Shown: positions 24,150 to 32,400, counted from the stretch's first letter. The stretch is 43,658 nt of DNA from CAYRIY01 sp964424335 (GCA_964424335.1 CAYRIY010000020.1:1-43658), one strand, 5' to 3'. The notes: a model not told the origin generated them from the sequence alone. Numbers and translations: made by a program.

Positions 24150-25535
24150 GTGAATATGGACATGAAATCGTTTGATACGTTTATCAATGAGCATGAGTCA
24201 AGGCATTTGTCCGAGTTTGTCGAGTTTCTCAAGATCCCGAGCATCAGCACGCTCTCATCACACCGCGGCGATGTGAAGCGCGCGGCCGAGTGGCTTGCAA
24301 GCTACTTGCGCAGGATCGGGTTTGAGACCGTGGACATCTATCCGACGGACCTTCATCCGATCGTATACGCCGAGCGCATCGATCAACCCGGTCGGCCCAC
24401 AGCGCTGATTTACGGTCACTACGACGTCCAACCGATTGATCCGATCGACCTGTGGACGACGCCGCCCTTTGAGCCGGCCATCCGTGATGGAAACATTTGG
24501 GCTCGGGGCGCAAGCGACGACAAGGGGCAGGTGTTTGTGCACCTTCAGGCGCTGGAGGCCCTGATCAAGACGGAGGGCGCGCTCCCGTTCAACGTCAAGC
24601 TCTTGATCGAGGGCGAAGAAGAAGTCGGTTCCGCAAACCTTCCAAAGTTTTTGGAGGAGCATCGAGAGCTCGTCAGTGCGGATCTCCTCGTCATCTCCGA
24701 CACGACGATGATCTCTGACGGTGTGCCCACGATCTGTTGCGGCCTGCGGGGATTGGTCGACCTCGAAATCAGCGTGTACGGAGCCAATCGGGATCTCCAC
24801 TCCGGGTTGTACGGGGGCATGGTGGCAAACCCGATTCACGTGTTGGCCGCATTGCTCGCTTCCATGCGGGAAGGGCAAGGCAAGATCCTCGTCCCCGGAT
24901 TTTACGACGACGTGTTGGAACTCTCAGAGCGGGAGAGGGCGGAATTTCGCGCGCTGCCCTTTGACGAGGCGAGCGTCATCGAGGATCTCGGAGTTGCAGC
25001 GCTCGACGGGGAGAGCGGCTACACCGCCCTGGAACGGGCGTCCATACGTCCAACGCTCGAAGTGAACGGCATCTGGGGCGGCTTTCAAGGGGAGGGGACC
25101 AAGACCGTCATTCCAAGCGAAGCGCACGCCAAGATCACGTGTCGCCTCGTTCCTGACCAGGTCCCCGAGAAGATCCAAACAGCGGTCGCCGAGCACTTGG
25201 CCAAACACTGTCCTCCCTCTGCTCGCGTGGAGGTGCGCCGAGGGGGTATCGCTCGCCCGTGGCGGACGGATACGGACTCCCCGCCGATCCGCGCGGCCGT
25301 GCGGGCGCTCGAGGAGACCTTTGACAAGCCCGTCGCCTTGGCCCGCATGGGCGGCAGCATCCCGGTCGTCGAGACCTTCGACCGCCTGCTCGGCGTGCCT
25401 GCGGTCTTGATGGCATTTGCGAATCCGGGTTGCAACGCACACGCACCTAATGAGAGCTTTCCCCTTGCGATGTTGAAGCAGGGGCCGAGCGCGATCGGAC
25501 GGTTTTGGCATCGCCTCGCGGAAGAGATGGCCTGA
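24150..25535 (+). CDS. M20 family metallodipeptidase
   Basis: A 461-residue dizinc peptidase of the M20 dipeptidase/ArgE/CNDP branch. Metal and catalytic residues are His90 and Asp92 (IYGHYDVQP), bridging Asp123 (RGASDDKGQ), catalytic and metal Glu156-157 (IEGEEEVGS) and a dimer-domain His in ANRDLHSGLYGG. It hydrolyses dipeptides or N-acylated amino acids in the cytosol. The start is GTG at 24150 with GAGGGGG six bases upstream; ATG at 24156 is a close alternative. It is the last gene of the plus-strand cluster. Its role next to sugar-type oxidoreductases is unclear. Confidence 0.92.
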   Translation: MNMDMKSFDTFINEHESRHLSEFVEFLKIPSISTLSSHRGDVKRAAEWLASYLRRIGFETVDIYPTDLHPIVYAERIDQPGRPTALIYGHYDVQPIDPIDLWTTPPFEPAIRDGNIWARGASDDKGQVFVHLQALEALIKTEGALPFNVKLLIEGEEEVGSANLPKFLEEHRELVSADLLVISDTTMISDGVPTICCGLRGLVDLEISVYGANRDLHSGLYGGMVANPIHVLAALLASMREGQGKILVPGFYDDVLELSERERAEFRALPFDEASVIEDLGVAALDGESGYTALERASIRPTLEVNGIWGGFQGEGTKTVIPSEAHAKITCRLVPDQVPEKIQTAVAEHLAKHCPPSARVEVRRGGIARPWRTDTDSPPIRAAVRALEETFDKPVALARMGGSIPVVETFDRLLGVPAVLMAFANPGCNAHAPNESFPLAMLKQGPSAIGRFWHRLAEEMA

Positions 25536-25609
25536 ACGCGAGGGGGCGCTTGCTCGGGTCGCTCGGTCGGGTCGCTCGGGCCACTCGTTTTTGGGTGATC
25601 CATCTCGTG

Positions 25610-25625
25610 TAGTACGTTCGTACTA
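25610..25625. promoter_or_regulatory. 16-bp palindrome, candidate operator
   Basis: TAGTACG-TT-CGTACTA has perfect 7-base half-sites and lies about 105 bases upstream of the promoter of the copper/cytochrome operon. A looser GCCC...GGGC element at 25653-25672 lies between. Neither matches a known operator exactly. Confidence 0.35.
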
Positions 25626-25729
25626 AGAGTGACGGGCAAAATACGCCGATTCGCCCATACCCCGGAAAGGGCAGGTTTTGTTACCCTTGTAAAGAGATCG
25701 CTTTTGTCGGCGAGCACAGGTTCTTCCTT

Positions 25730-25758
25730 TTGCGCAGCCTGGCAGAGCGGTGTACAAT
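25730..25758 (+). promoter_or_regulatory. candidate sigma-A promoter of the copper/cytochrome operon
   Basis: TTGCGC (4/6 to consensus), a 17-base spacer and TACAAT (5/6) precede the TTG start at 25780 by 21 bases, with TAGGAGT as ribosome site. Transcription would begin near 25765, giving a very short leader. Confidence 0.6.
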
Positions 25759-25779
25759 CATCATAGGAGTGATCGGGTC

Positions 25780-26211
25780 TTGAGGAAAAGTTTGCACGTC
25801 ATGTTGGCAGTGGCACTCGTCGTTGGAGCCCTTTCGGGGCTGGCGCTCGCTCACGAGACCAAGGAGCTCGGCGAGTGGCGAGTCATCTTTGGGATGACTC
25901 CGGAGCCCGTCTTTACGGACCAGTTTTACAAGACTACTTGGCGCTTTGTAGATGGTGAAGGCAATCCCGTCGTGGGCCTGCGCAACCTGTCGGTCACCGT
26001 GTTGAAGGACGGCGTGCCTTACGGACCCTTCACGGTCTCCGCAGCCCACGGATCGCCCGGACTCTACGAGACGCCCCACGTGTTTGCAACGGCCGGTGAG
26101 TACCGCTTTGTGTTGACCGGCGTTGGGCCTGAAGGCAGTGCGACAGGCAACTTCTCGATCGAATTTTACAAAGAGGTCCACGACGTCAGCGTGATCACGG
26201 TTGGAGGTTGA
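25780..26211 (+). CDS. secreted YtkA/FixH-like beta-sandwich protein
   Basis: A 143-residue protein with a signal peptide (MRKSLHVMLAVALVVGALSG, cleavage likely before HETK) and an immunoglobulin-like domain. PVFTDQFYKTTWRFVDGEGNPVVGLRNLSVTVLKDG and GSPGLYETPHVFATAGEYRF follow the YtkA/FixH pattern of extracytoplasmic domains found near cytochrome oxidase or copper genes. Cleavage after ALA would leave an N-terminal His. The start is TTG at 25780 with TAGGAGT upstream; a GTG at 25750 lies inside the promoter. It is first in a six-gene operon; CopC follows after 6 bases. Confidence 0.72.
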   Translation: MRKSLHVMLAVALVVGALSGLALAHETKELGEWRVIFGMTPEPVFTDQFYKTTWRFVDGEGNPVVGLRNLSVTVLKDGVPYGPFTVSAAHGSPGLYETPHVFATAGEYRFVLTGVGPEGSATGNFSIEFYKEVHDVSVITVGG

Positions 26212-26217
26212 TGCGAC

Positions 26218-26916
26218 GTGATGCCGACTTTCGTTGCCCCAAGTCTGCGCCGGATGATCGGCGCGGCGTTGCTCCTCGCGGCGGCGCTCATGCTCTTTCC
26301 AACCGTCGCGGGCGCCCACGCCGATCCGATCCGCATGGACCCCGGCATTGGAGGCGTCGTCTTCCTTCCTGCTGAAAACGGCGCCATCACGGGCTCGATC
26401 ACGGTGCGCACATGGCTTTCGGAGCGAGCGGAGCGCAACTTCACCTTTTTTGAGGTGCACGATCCTGCCGGCGAGCGCGTGGATGTAGCCGGAAGCCTCA
26501 CGCTCGAATCCCAAGGGGCGATCGTCTCGGTCGGAGTAGCGCCCAAGCGAATCGGCGAACACAGGATCAGCTACCGAATCCTGTCGGCGGTCGACGGCCA
26601 TACCAACCAAGGCAACCTCACGTTTTTCGTCGCTGAAGCGACGCCCGGCATGGGCAGCGCGCTTGCGGCGCTCCCTGGCGAGCTCGTCGTAAGGACGCCC
26701 GCGGCGCTTGGGGCGCAGTCGATTTCGATCACTTTGCTCAAGGATGGCAGCAGCATCCTTTCAGGCCAGGGGGCATTCTCGAGAAACGGTGATGCCGACG
26801 TCGCAAGGATCGAGCTGCCCCAGAGCGCTCCTGGCACGTACGAGGTGCGTTGGGAGCTATCGACCAACTCGGGGCCGAAGTTTGGCGTTTACTCCTTTAC
26901 CGTCGGCGGGAGCTGA
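26218..26916 (+). CDS. copC: CopC-family copper-binding protein
   Basis: A 232-residue exported protein: signal peptide (residues 1-34, cleavage likely after VAGA), CopC domain, then a second beta-rich domain (about residues 140-232). Mature CopC binds Cu(II) through its N-terminal His plus an Asp-x-His pair; here cleavage would expose HADPIRMDP, and LSAVDGHTNQGNLTFFV supplies the Asp-Gly-His. It is longer than plain CopC (about 120 residues). The start is GTG at 26218 or the adjoining ATG at 26221, with GGAGG inside the end of the preceding gene. CopD-cytochrome c follows after 8 bases. Confidence 0.82.
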   Translation: MMPTFVAPSLRRMIGAALLLAAALMLFPTVAGAHADPIRMDPGIGGVVFLPAENGAITGSITVRTWLSERAERNFTFFEVHDPAGERVDVAGSLTLESQGAIVSVGVAPKRIGEHRISYRILSAVDGHTNQGNLTFFVAEATPGMGSALAALPGELVVRTPAALGAQSISITLLKDGSSILSGQGAFSRNGDADVARIELPQSAPGTYEVRWELSTNSGPKFGVYSFTVGGS

Positions 26917-26924
26917 CACAAAAC

Positions 26925-28298
26925 GTGATTCCCGTCCTTAAGTTCGTCTCGTACACATGTGCTTTGGCAATTTGCGGTTGGGGGGCCTTTGCGGCCTTCC
27001 AGCCGCTTTCCTCCATTGGGCAAAAACGCCTGGCTCGCTACGGCGCGGCGTTTGCGGCCCTTTTCTTGCTTGCCGGCATCGCTTCCATCGCTCTCAACGT
27101 CAAGCAGCTTTTGGGAATTGAGGGGATGCCTGGCCTGGATCACGCCCTTTTGTACCTAAAGGCGACGGCGCTCGGGAAGAGCTGGGCGTGGCGACTTGGG
27201 CTCACGGCAGTTGTACTTCTTTGCTGGATCTTGTTTCCGACGCGGCGCGTCGCTTGGATCGCATCGTTCGTGATCGGATCTTGTGCTCTCGTACCAGTGG
27301 CGCTCGTCAGTCATGCCGCGACCGCGGTCGATTACGCTTGGCTCTTTGTCGCGCTCGACTGGTTGCACCTTTTTACCATCAGCCTTTGGTTTGGAGGCCT
27401 CGTCGCGATCGCGCTGCCGGGCGTGGTGGATTTTGGCGATCGGTCGGGCTTTGCGAGGCTGCTTGACCGGTTTTCGACCATGGCGATGGTCGCCGTGCCG
27501 ATAGCCATCGGAACGGGCGCCTTTCAAATGATCAACACGATCGATGAGGCTAACGATCTCATCGCATTTCGGTACGGACTTGCACTGGTCGCCAAGCACA
27601 TTTTTCTCGTGCCTGCGCTCGTCCTAGCAGGTTACACGATGCTCGTCATCAAGCCCCAGCTAAAAATCATGCGGACGCCTGAGTTGATCAGGCGAGCGCG
27701 CCACAATGTCACGGCAGAGGCCATCTTCGTCCTTGGGATGCTGGCCTGCACCACCGTGATGACGCGGGAGATTCCTCCTTCCCACATCGGGATGGCGGGT
27801 CCCGACGTGCTGAAAGAGCTGAGCTTCTCGCTGAACCCGGCGCTGTTGCTTTGGGCATCCGTGCTACTCGTTGCGGGCTCGCTCCTCGTCCGGGCGACGT
27901 TTAAGGGCATGTCGTGGTCCGCGTCGGCCGTCTCGGGAGCGGCATTTGCCCTAGCGTTTGTGATGGCGGTCTCAAACCAAGTGGTGATCCTGGATCGCCC
28001 CGTGTTTCGTCACAGCACCGATCCGGCGGTCATCGCGCGCGGGGCGGAGCTATTCGTCACCAACTGCGCGCTGTGTCACGGGGAACAGGGACGAGGAGAC
28101 GGGCCGCTCGCCGTCGGTTTGACGCCTCGGCCCACGGATCTGACGAGGCGGCACGTCTACCACCACTCCGACGAGCGCGTGCTCAGGTGGATAACCGAAG
28201 GCATTCCCGGCACGGCGATGCCGCCCTTCGGCGATTATCTCAGCCTCGAAGATCGGCAGGCGATCGTGTCGTTCGTCCGCCAACTGGGCATCGACTAA
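26925..28298 (+). CDS. CopD-family membrane protein fused to a cytochrome c domain
   Basis: A 457-residue fusion. Residues 1 to about 355 form a CopD-type polytopic membrane domain with about nine helices; DWLHLFTISLWFGGLVAIALP is the CopD-typical helix with His, and LVAKHIFLVPALVLAGY is another His-bearing helix. Residues about 368-457 are a class I cytochrome c domain with the heme motif Cys381-Ala-Leu-Cys384-His385 and axial Met432 (GTAMPPF). The start is GTG at 26925 with GGGAGC upstream. The frame extends further upstream into copC, but those residues do not fit the family. CopD moves copper across the membrane; the attached heme suggests coupling to redox chemistry. Confidence 0.85.
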   Translation: MIPVLKFVSYTCALAICGWGAFAAFQPLSSIGQKRLARYGAAFAALFLLAGIASIALNVKQLLGIEGMPGLDHALLYLKATALGKSWAWRLGLTAVVLLCWILFPTRRVAWIASFVIGSCALVPVALVSHAATAVDYAWLFVALDWLHLFTISLWFGGLVAIALPGVVDFGDRSGFARLLDRFSTMAMVAVPIAIGTGAFQMINTIDEANDLIAFRYGLALVAKHIFLVPALVLAGYTMLVIKPQLKIMRTPELIRRARHNVTAEAIFVLGMLACTTVMTREIPPSHIGMAGPDVLKELSFSLNPALLLWASVLLVAGSLLVRATFKGMSWSASAVSGAAFALAFVMAVSNQVVILDRPVFRHSTDPAVIARGAELFVTNCALCHGEQGRGDGPLAVGLTPRPTDLTRRHVYHHSDERVLRWITEGIPGTAMPPFGDYLSLEDRQAIVSFVRQLGID

Positions 28299-28339
28299 CT
28301 AAGTTTTCCTTTTTGGACTCATAGCAGGAGGTCAATAAG

Positions 28340-28597
28340 ATGATCCGGTATGCGCTCTTGATCGCGGCGTGGCTGCTTGTGGCGCCGATGCCCGTGCATG
28401 CGCACGGAGGCGGTTTTGGGCTGAACATTTTTGGCCTCCCGCCTGAACTCAACAGCCTGATCTGGGGATCGATTTTCACGGCCATCGCCATCTTATCGCT
28501 CTTTGTGCTGAGCAGATTGGCTGAAGAAAGGGTGCGCCAGTCCGTAAAAGACAAGGAGCGCGCCTCGGGGAGCAGGCCCACTGAATTGATGAGGTGA
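28340..28597 (+). CDS. small exported membrane protein
   Basis: An 85-residue protein. A signal-like segment (MIRYALLIAAWLLVAPMPVHA) is followed by a His/Gly-rich stretch (HGGGFGL), a second hydrophobic helix (about residues 40-61) and a charged tail (EERVRQSVKDKERASGSRP). The tail is probably cytoplasmic if the first helix is cleaved. AGGAGG eight bases before the ATG is a strong ribosome site. It lies inside the copper/cytochrome operon just before the histidine kinase, with 6 bases between them. It has no recognised family and may be an accessory of CopD or of the kinase. Confidence 0.8.
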   Translation: MIRYALLIAAWLLVAPMPVHAHGGGFGLNIFGLPPELNSLIWGSIFTAIAILSLFVLSRLAEERVRQSVKDKERASGSRPTELMR

Positions 28598-28603
28598 CGC
28601 TCT

Positions 28604-29449
28604 TTGACGACGACTCGGGGGATTCAGTGGCCCTTGATCGTGTTGCCGGCGATCTTGGTCGGAGCGTTCGAATTTTGGAGGCATGCGATCTTTGACGGAG
28701 TCCCCGAGCCCTGGGGCACCTTGGCTGCGGCGGTGATTGCGTCGGCGGGCAGCTACTTGTATTACGCCTACACAATATCCGTCGTCGAGCGCCTCAGCGC
28801 TTCGCTCCACGAGGAGAAGGCGAGACAGGCCGTGATGAGCGAGCGGGACCGGATCGCAGGTCAACTTCACGATTCGCTCGCGCAGACACTGTTTTTCCTC
28901 AACGCAGAGCTGGAGCGAGCGAGCGCCGCGCTGCAGCGGGGGGACGTCCAAAGCGCCGCGCGTTCCATCGCTGAAGCAAAAGACGGCATCGCATTTTCAC
29001 ATCAGGACCTTCGCGAAACCATCGCCGCGCTGCGGCGCACCGAGTGGGACAAGCCTCTCATTCCGAGCTTGCACAACATGGCGACCACCTTTTATCGCCA
29101 AAGCGGGATCGACGTCGATGTCGACTTGCCGCAATCCATCCCCGACTTGCCGCCCTCGGTGCAGCATTCCCTGTACCGATTGGCACACGAAGCGCTCACC
29201 AACGTGCGCAAGCACTCCGGAGGCACGAGAGCTCGCCTTTCGCTCGAATCGGCGGAGGATCACGTGAAGCTCACGATCTCCGACGACGGCGTCGGCATCA
29301 GAGCGGACAAGGGCGAGCATCGGGGCTTTGGCATCCCCGAGATGGAGCGCCTTGCCAAGAATGCAGGGGGAGAGCTCGAGATCGAAAGCGGAGCGGGGGG
29401 AACGACGGTGCGGCTCGTGCTGCCGGTCGGGAAGGAGCATACGGCTTGA
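28604..29449 (+). CDS. NarL-type sensor histidine kinase (HisKA_3)
   Basis: A 281-residue membrane kinase. Two hydrophobic segments (residues 8-22 and 38-60) bracket a very short outside loop, so sensing is probably intramembrane or through a partner. HisKA_3 phosphoacceptor His89 lies in RDRIAGQLHDSLAQ. HATPase motifs are HEALTNVRKHSG (N box), SDDGVGI (G1) and GFGIPEM (G2). The start is TTG at 28604 with GAGGTGA upstream. It overlaps the response regulator as TTGA. Its place in the copper/cytochrome operon suggests that it senses copper, heme status or redox. Confidence 0.92.
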   Translation: MTTTRGIQWPLIVLPAILVGAFEFWRHAIFDGVPEPWGTLAAAVIASAGSYLYYAYTISVVERLSASLHEEKARQAVMSERDRIAGQLHDSLAQTLFFLNAELERASAALQRGDVQSAARSIAEAKDGIAFSHQDLRETIAALRRTEWDKPLIPSLHNMATTFYRQSGIDVDVDLPQSIPDLPPSVQHSLYRLAHEALTNVRKHSGGTRARLSLESAEDHVKLTISDDGVGIRADKGEHRGFGIPEMERLAKNAGGELEIESGAGGTTVRLVLPVGKEHTA

Positions 29450-30105
29450 AAGAAACGCGGGTGTTGATCGTCGACGACCATACACTCTCGAGGAAGGGCA
29501 TCCAGAGCATCCTCGCTCCGGAGCCCCGGTTTTGCGTGGTCGGGGAGGCGGCGGACGCCGTAGAAGCCCTGCAAAAGGTGGAGGAGCTCCGGCCGGACTT
29601 GGTGCTGATGGACATCCGCATGCCCCAGATCAGCGGGCTCGAAGCGACCCGGCGCATCAAGGCGGAGTTTCCCCAGGTGATCGTGGTTATCTTGAGCGTT
29701 TCGGACGACGTCGGAGACTTTTTCGAAGCGATCAAGTCGGGGGCACAAGGCTATTTGCTAAAAGATATGAACCCCGAGCAGTGGATCGATTACCTGAGGG
29801 CGGTCGTCGGCGGGGATACGCCGGTCTCGCGCGAACTCGCCGAGCAACTGCTCGACGAATTTCGTTCCGATGAGGGCGCACTAGAGCCGGAGTCAACGAT
29901 CAGCGAGCGAGAATTGCAGGTGCTTCGCAAAGTTGCCGAAGGACTGAACAACCGTGAGATCGGCGAGGAGCTCCACATCGCGGAGTCCACGGTGAAAAAC
30001 CACCTGCGTAACATTCTCGAAAAACTTCACCTGCGCAACCGGGCCCAGTTGGTCGCCTACGCCTATGAACGTGGTTGGCTGCGCAAAAGATCGCGCATGC
30101 AGTGA
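29446..30105 (+). CDS. NarL/LuxR-family response regulator
   Basis: A 219-residue regulator. The receiver domain has acidic residues Asp10-Asp11 (LIVDDH), phosphoacceptor Asp56 (LVLMDIRMP), and Lys in YLLKDM. The C-terminal LuxR-type helix-turn-helix runs from ISERELQVLRKVAEGLNNRE to STVKNHLRNILEKLHLRNR. The start is TTG at 29446, overlapping the kinase TGA, with AAGGAG nine bases upstream. It is the cognate partner of the upstream kinase and likely regulates this operon, possibly through the palindrome at 25610-25625, though that is not shown. It ends 4 bases from the convergent PLP-enzyme gene. Confidence 0.94.
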   Translation: MKETRVLIVDDHTLSRKGIQSILAPEPRFCVVGEAADAVEALQKVEELRPDLVLMDIRMPQISGLEATRRIKAEFPQVIVVILSVSDDVGDFFEAIKSGAQGYLLKDMNPEQWIDYLRAVVGGDTPVSRELAEQLLDEFRSDEGALEPESTISERELQVLRKVAEGLNNREIGEELHIAESTVKNHLRNILEKLHLRNRAQLVAYAYERGWLRKRSRMQ

Positions 30106-30109
30106 CCTG

Positions 30110-31282
30110 TTAGATATGCTTGAGCGCTTGATCCAAGTCCGCCGTCAGGTCTTCGATGTCCTCCAAGCCGACGAACAGCCGAACGTGTCCGACGGGTAGC
30201 GGGGCGCTGCCGGGATCGGCCGCCTTGCCCTGAAACGCTCCCGCAGGAAAGACCAGACTTTCAAATCCACCCCAACTGATGCCGATCAAAAAGTGCTTCA
30301 GGGCGTTTGTAAACCGCCGCACGCCAGCAAGGTCGGTGTCGAGCTCGATTGCGAAAAGTCCGCCGCTTCCCGTCGTCTGGCGGGCTGCAAGAGCGTGTTG
30401 GGGGTGACTTGAAAGCCCGGGGTGGATGACGCGCCTCACTTTGGGATGGCTCTCGAGGTGGGCTGCCACGGCAAGGGAGGACGCTTCGTGGCGCCTTAGC
30501 CTCAGTGGCAAGGTGCGCATGCCTCTAAGGCAAAGCCAGGCCTCAAAGGGCCCGATCACGCCTCCGAGTATCGAGCGTTCGGATTGCCTCAGGCGATCGA
30601 TCGCCTCGCTCGAACCAAGGACCGCCCCGGCGACGACGTCGCTGTGTCCCCCGATGTACTTGCTCGCCGTGTGGATGGAGTAGTCTGCCCCGAGCGCGAG
30701 CGGTCGCTGAAAAATGGGGCCCGCCCAACTGTTGTCGACCATGGTGACGACGCCGCTTTGGCGGGCGTACATCGCGATTTGCTCGATGTCTTGTAGTTCA
30801 AAGGTGAGCGACGTCGGACTCTCGAGGTAAATCACGCGCGTTTCCGGCCGGATTGCTTCCCGAACCGCCTGGGGGTCCTTGCCGTCCACATACGAGGTGG
30901 TGACGCCAAACTTTGGAAGCCAGCCGTTTAGGAGCGCACGCGTCACACCGTACGCCGATCGGACGCAAACGACGTGGTCGCCCTGTTTCACATGGGCGAG
31001 AATGACCGATGAGATCGCAGCCATGCCCGACGAGAAAAATAGCGCCGCCTCGGCCTCTTCGAGCGCGGCGAGCTTGGCTTCGGCCAGCTCGATCGTGGGA
31101 TTGCTCACTCGGGTGTAGACGTAGGTGCCGCGCTCGCGGCGCAAGCCCGCCCCTAACGCGTCAAAATCGGGATACGTGAAGAGCGATGCCTCGAAGATCG
31201 GGGGAGACACAGCGCCCAAAAAACGATCGGGCTGGTCGCCGCTGTGCGCTGCGCGCGTGCCGTGGCCGAGCTTTTCCTCCAA
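30110..31282 (-). CDS. trans-sulfuration Cys/Met-metabolism PLP enzyme
   Basis: A 390-residue PLP enzyme of the Cys/Met metabolism family (cystathionine gamma-synthase, gamma- or beta-lyase, or methionine gamma-lyase). YVYTRVSNPTIELAEAKLA holds the phosphate-contacting Tyr/Arg, the Ser-Ser-Gly-Met-Ala-Ala segment is the cofactor cup, and the PLP Lys sits in SIHTASKYIGGHSD. The active-site TNDNSWAGP-like segment reads MVDNSWAGP. Which reaction it catalyses cannot be told from motifs. The start is TTG at 31282 with GAGGA upstream. It is monocistronic or follows the formylglycine-generating enzyme by 65 bases. Confidence 0.92.
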   Translation of the reverse strand: MEEKLGHGTRAAHSGDQPDRFLGAVSPPIFEASLFTYPDFDALGAGLRRERGTYVYTRVSNPTIELAEAKLAALEEAEAALFFSSGMAAISSVILAHVKQGDHVVCVRSAYGVTRALLNGWLPKFGVTTSYVDGKDPQAVREAIRPETRVIYLESPTSLTFELQDIEQIAMYARQSGVVTMVDNSWAGPIFQRPLALGADYSIHTASKYIGGHSDVVAGAVLGSSEAIDRLRQSERSILGGVIGPFEAWLCLRGMRTLPLRLRRHEASSLAVAAHLESHPKVRRVIHPGLSSHPQHALAARQTTGSGGLFAIELDTDLAGVRRFTNALKHFLIGISWGGFESLVFPAGAFQGKAADPGSAPLPVGHVRLFVGLEDIEDLTADLDQALKHI

Positions 31283-31347
31283 TGTCCATCGTCCTCAGGG
31301 TTACATTTTTTGAAGTCAGGAGCTTTTTGCTTGGCCTGAGCGAGCGC

Positions 31348-32355
31348 TTATACGTCTGCGACGCAGCGAAAGCCCATGTTTCCCGTTGAGCTGTCCGGTG
31401 TGTTGGACGTGCGAGCCGCCACTCGGTATCGGTTGCAGTATGACTTGTGACAAAGGTACGAACCGCCACGCATCACTTTGGATTCCCCTTGCGGCGGCCC
31501 AACGGGATCGACCCTCGGCCCGTTGATGTGGAAGTCCGGACTAAACCAGTCGGAGCACCATTCCCACACGTTGCCGGCAACGTTGAACAGCCCGAATCCA
31601 TTGGGTTTGAATGCGTCCACCGGCGCCGTGCCCACGTAGCCGTCCTCGGCAGTGTTGACGTCGGGAAATCGCCCTTGCCACGTGTTGCAGTAAAACTCGC
31701 CGTTCGGCGTCAACTCGTTGCCCCAAGGAAACTTGAGCTGCTCATACCCGCCCCGGGCGGCGAACTCCCATTCCGCCTCCGTCGGCAGGCGCTTGCCCGC
31801 CCATTCGCAGTAAGCCATGGCATCGTTCCATGAGACGTGGACGACGGGGTGGTTCATCCGGTTGCGAATCCCCGTATACGGCCCTTCGGGGTGCTTCCAC
31901 GACGCGCCCTGGACCGGCCACCACCACGGCGTGGCTTGCGCCGCGCGATCGATGGTGCGCGCGATGCGCGGCGGGACGAGGATGTGAAAGACGAAGGACC
32001 AACCAAAGCGCTCCGCTTCGGTCACGTATCCGGTCTCTTTCACAAACCGGGCAAACTCCTCGTTGGTGACGGCGTACTTGTCGATGTAAAAGGGCTTTAC
32101 TCGAACCTTGCGGACCGGGCCCTCGCCATCGGCGGGAAAGCCCTCGGCGTCGTCGGTGCCCATAAGAAACTCGCCGCCCTCGAGGTACACCATGTTCTCG
32201 GTGGAGTAGCGTTTGGTATGAACGGCGGATCGGGCAGGGCGCGACTCCACGTGATTTGCGGGGACGGTCTCTGCGCCCTTTATTTGAAGTAGCTCATCGC
32301 CTTCGGTTTGCGGACGCCTGGCCCCACAACATGGAGATGACCCGTCCATCGACAT
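31348..32355 (-). CDS. formylglycine-generating enzyme (SUMF1/FGE family)
   Basis: A 335-residue enzyme that oxidises the Cys of CxPxR motifs in type I sulfatases to formylglycine with O2 and copper. NMVYLEGGEFLMGTDDAEG and the NEEFARFV domain starts are typical. The decisive point is the C-terminal RGGSYLCHKSYCNRYRVAAR followed by TPDSSTGNMGFRC: Cys302 and Cys307 match human Cys336/Cys341. The N-terminal SPCCGARRP also fits the family. The start is ATG at 32355 with GGGAGG upstream; ORF extension to 32391 lacks a site. No sulfatase lies in the window. It is the second gene of the minus-strand pair with the KOW-like gene, 45 bases downstream of it. Confidence 0.93.
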   Translation of the reverse strand: MSMDGSSPCCGARRPQTEGDELLQIKGAETVPANHVESRPARSAVHTKRYSTENMVYLEGGEFLMGTDDAEGFPADGEGPVRKVRVKPFYIDKYAVTNEEFARFVKETGYVTEAERFGWSFVFHILVPPRIARTIDRAAQATPWWWPVQGASWKHPEGPYTGIRNRMNHPVVHVSWNDAMAYCEWAGKRLPTEAEWEFAARGGYEQLKFPWGNELTPNGEFYCNTWQGRFPDVNTAEDGYVGTAPVDAFKPNGFGLFNVAGNVWEWCSDWFSPDFHINGPRVDPVGPPQGESKVMRGGSYLCHKSYCNRYRVAARTSNTPDSSTGNMGFRCVADV

Positions 32356-32400
32356 GCGACTGCCTCCCTTTCTCGTCGTGTGCTGCAACAATGGAGAAGA

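Noticed and set aside
25545..25600. Repeated GGGTCGCTCGG units after the dipeptidase
   Set aside because: Only two to three imperfect copies; no hairpin or known element, likely simple low-complexity drift.
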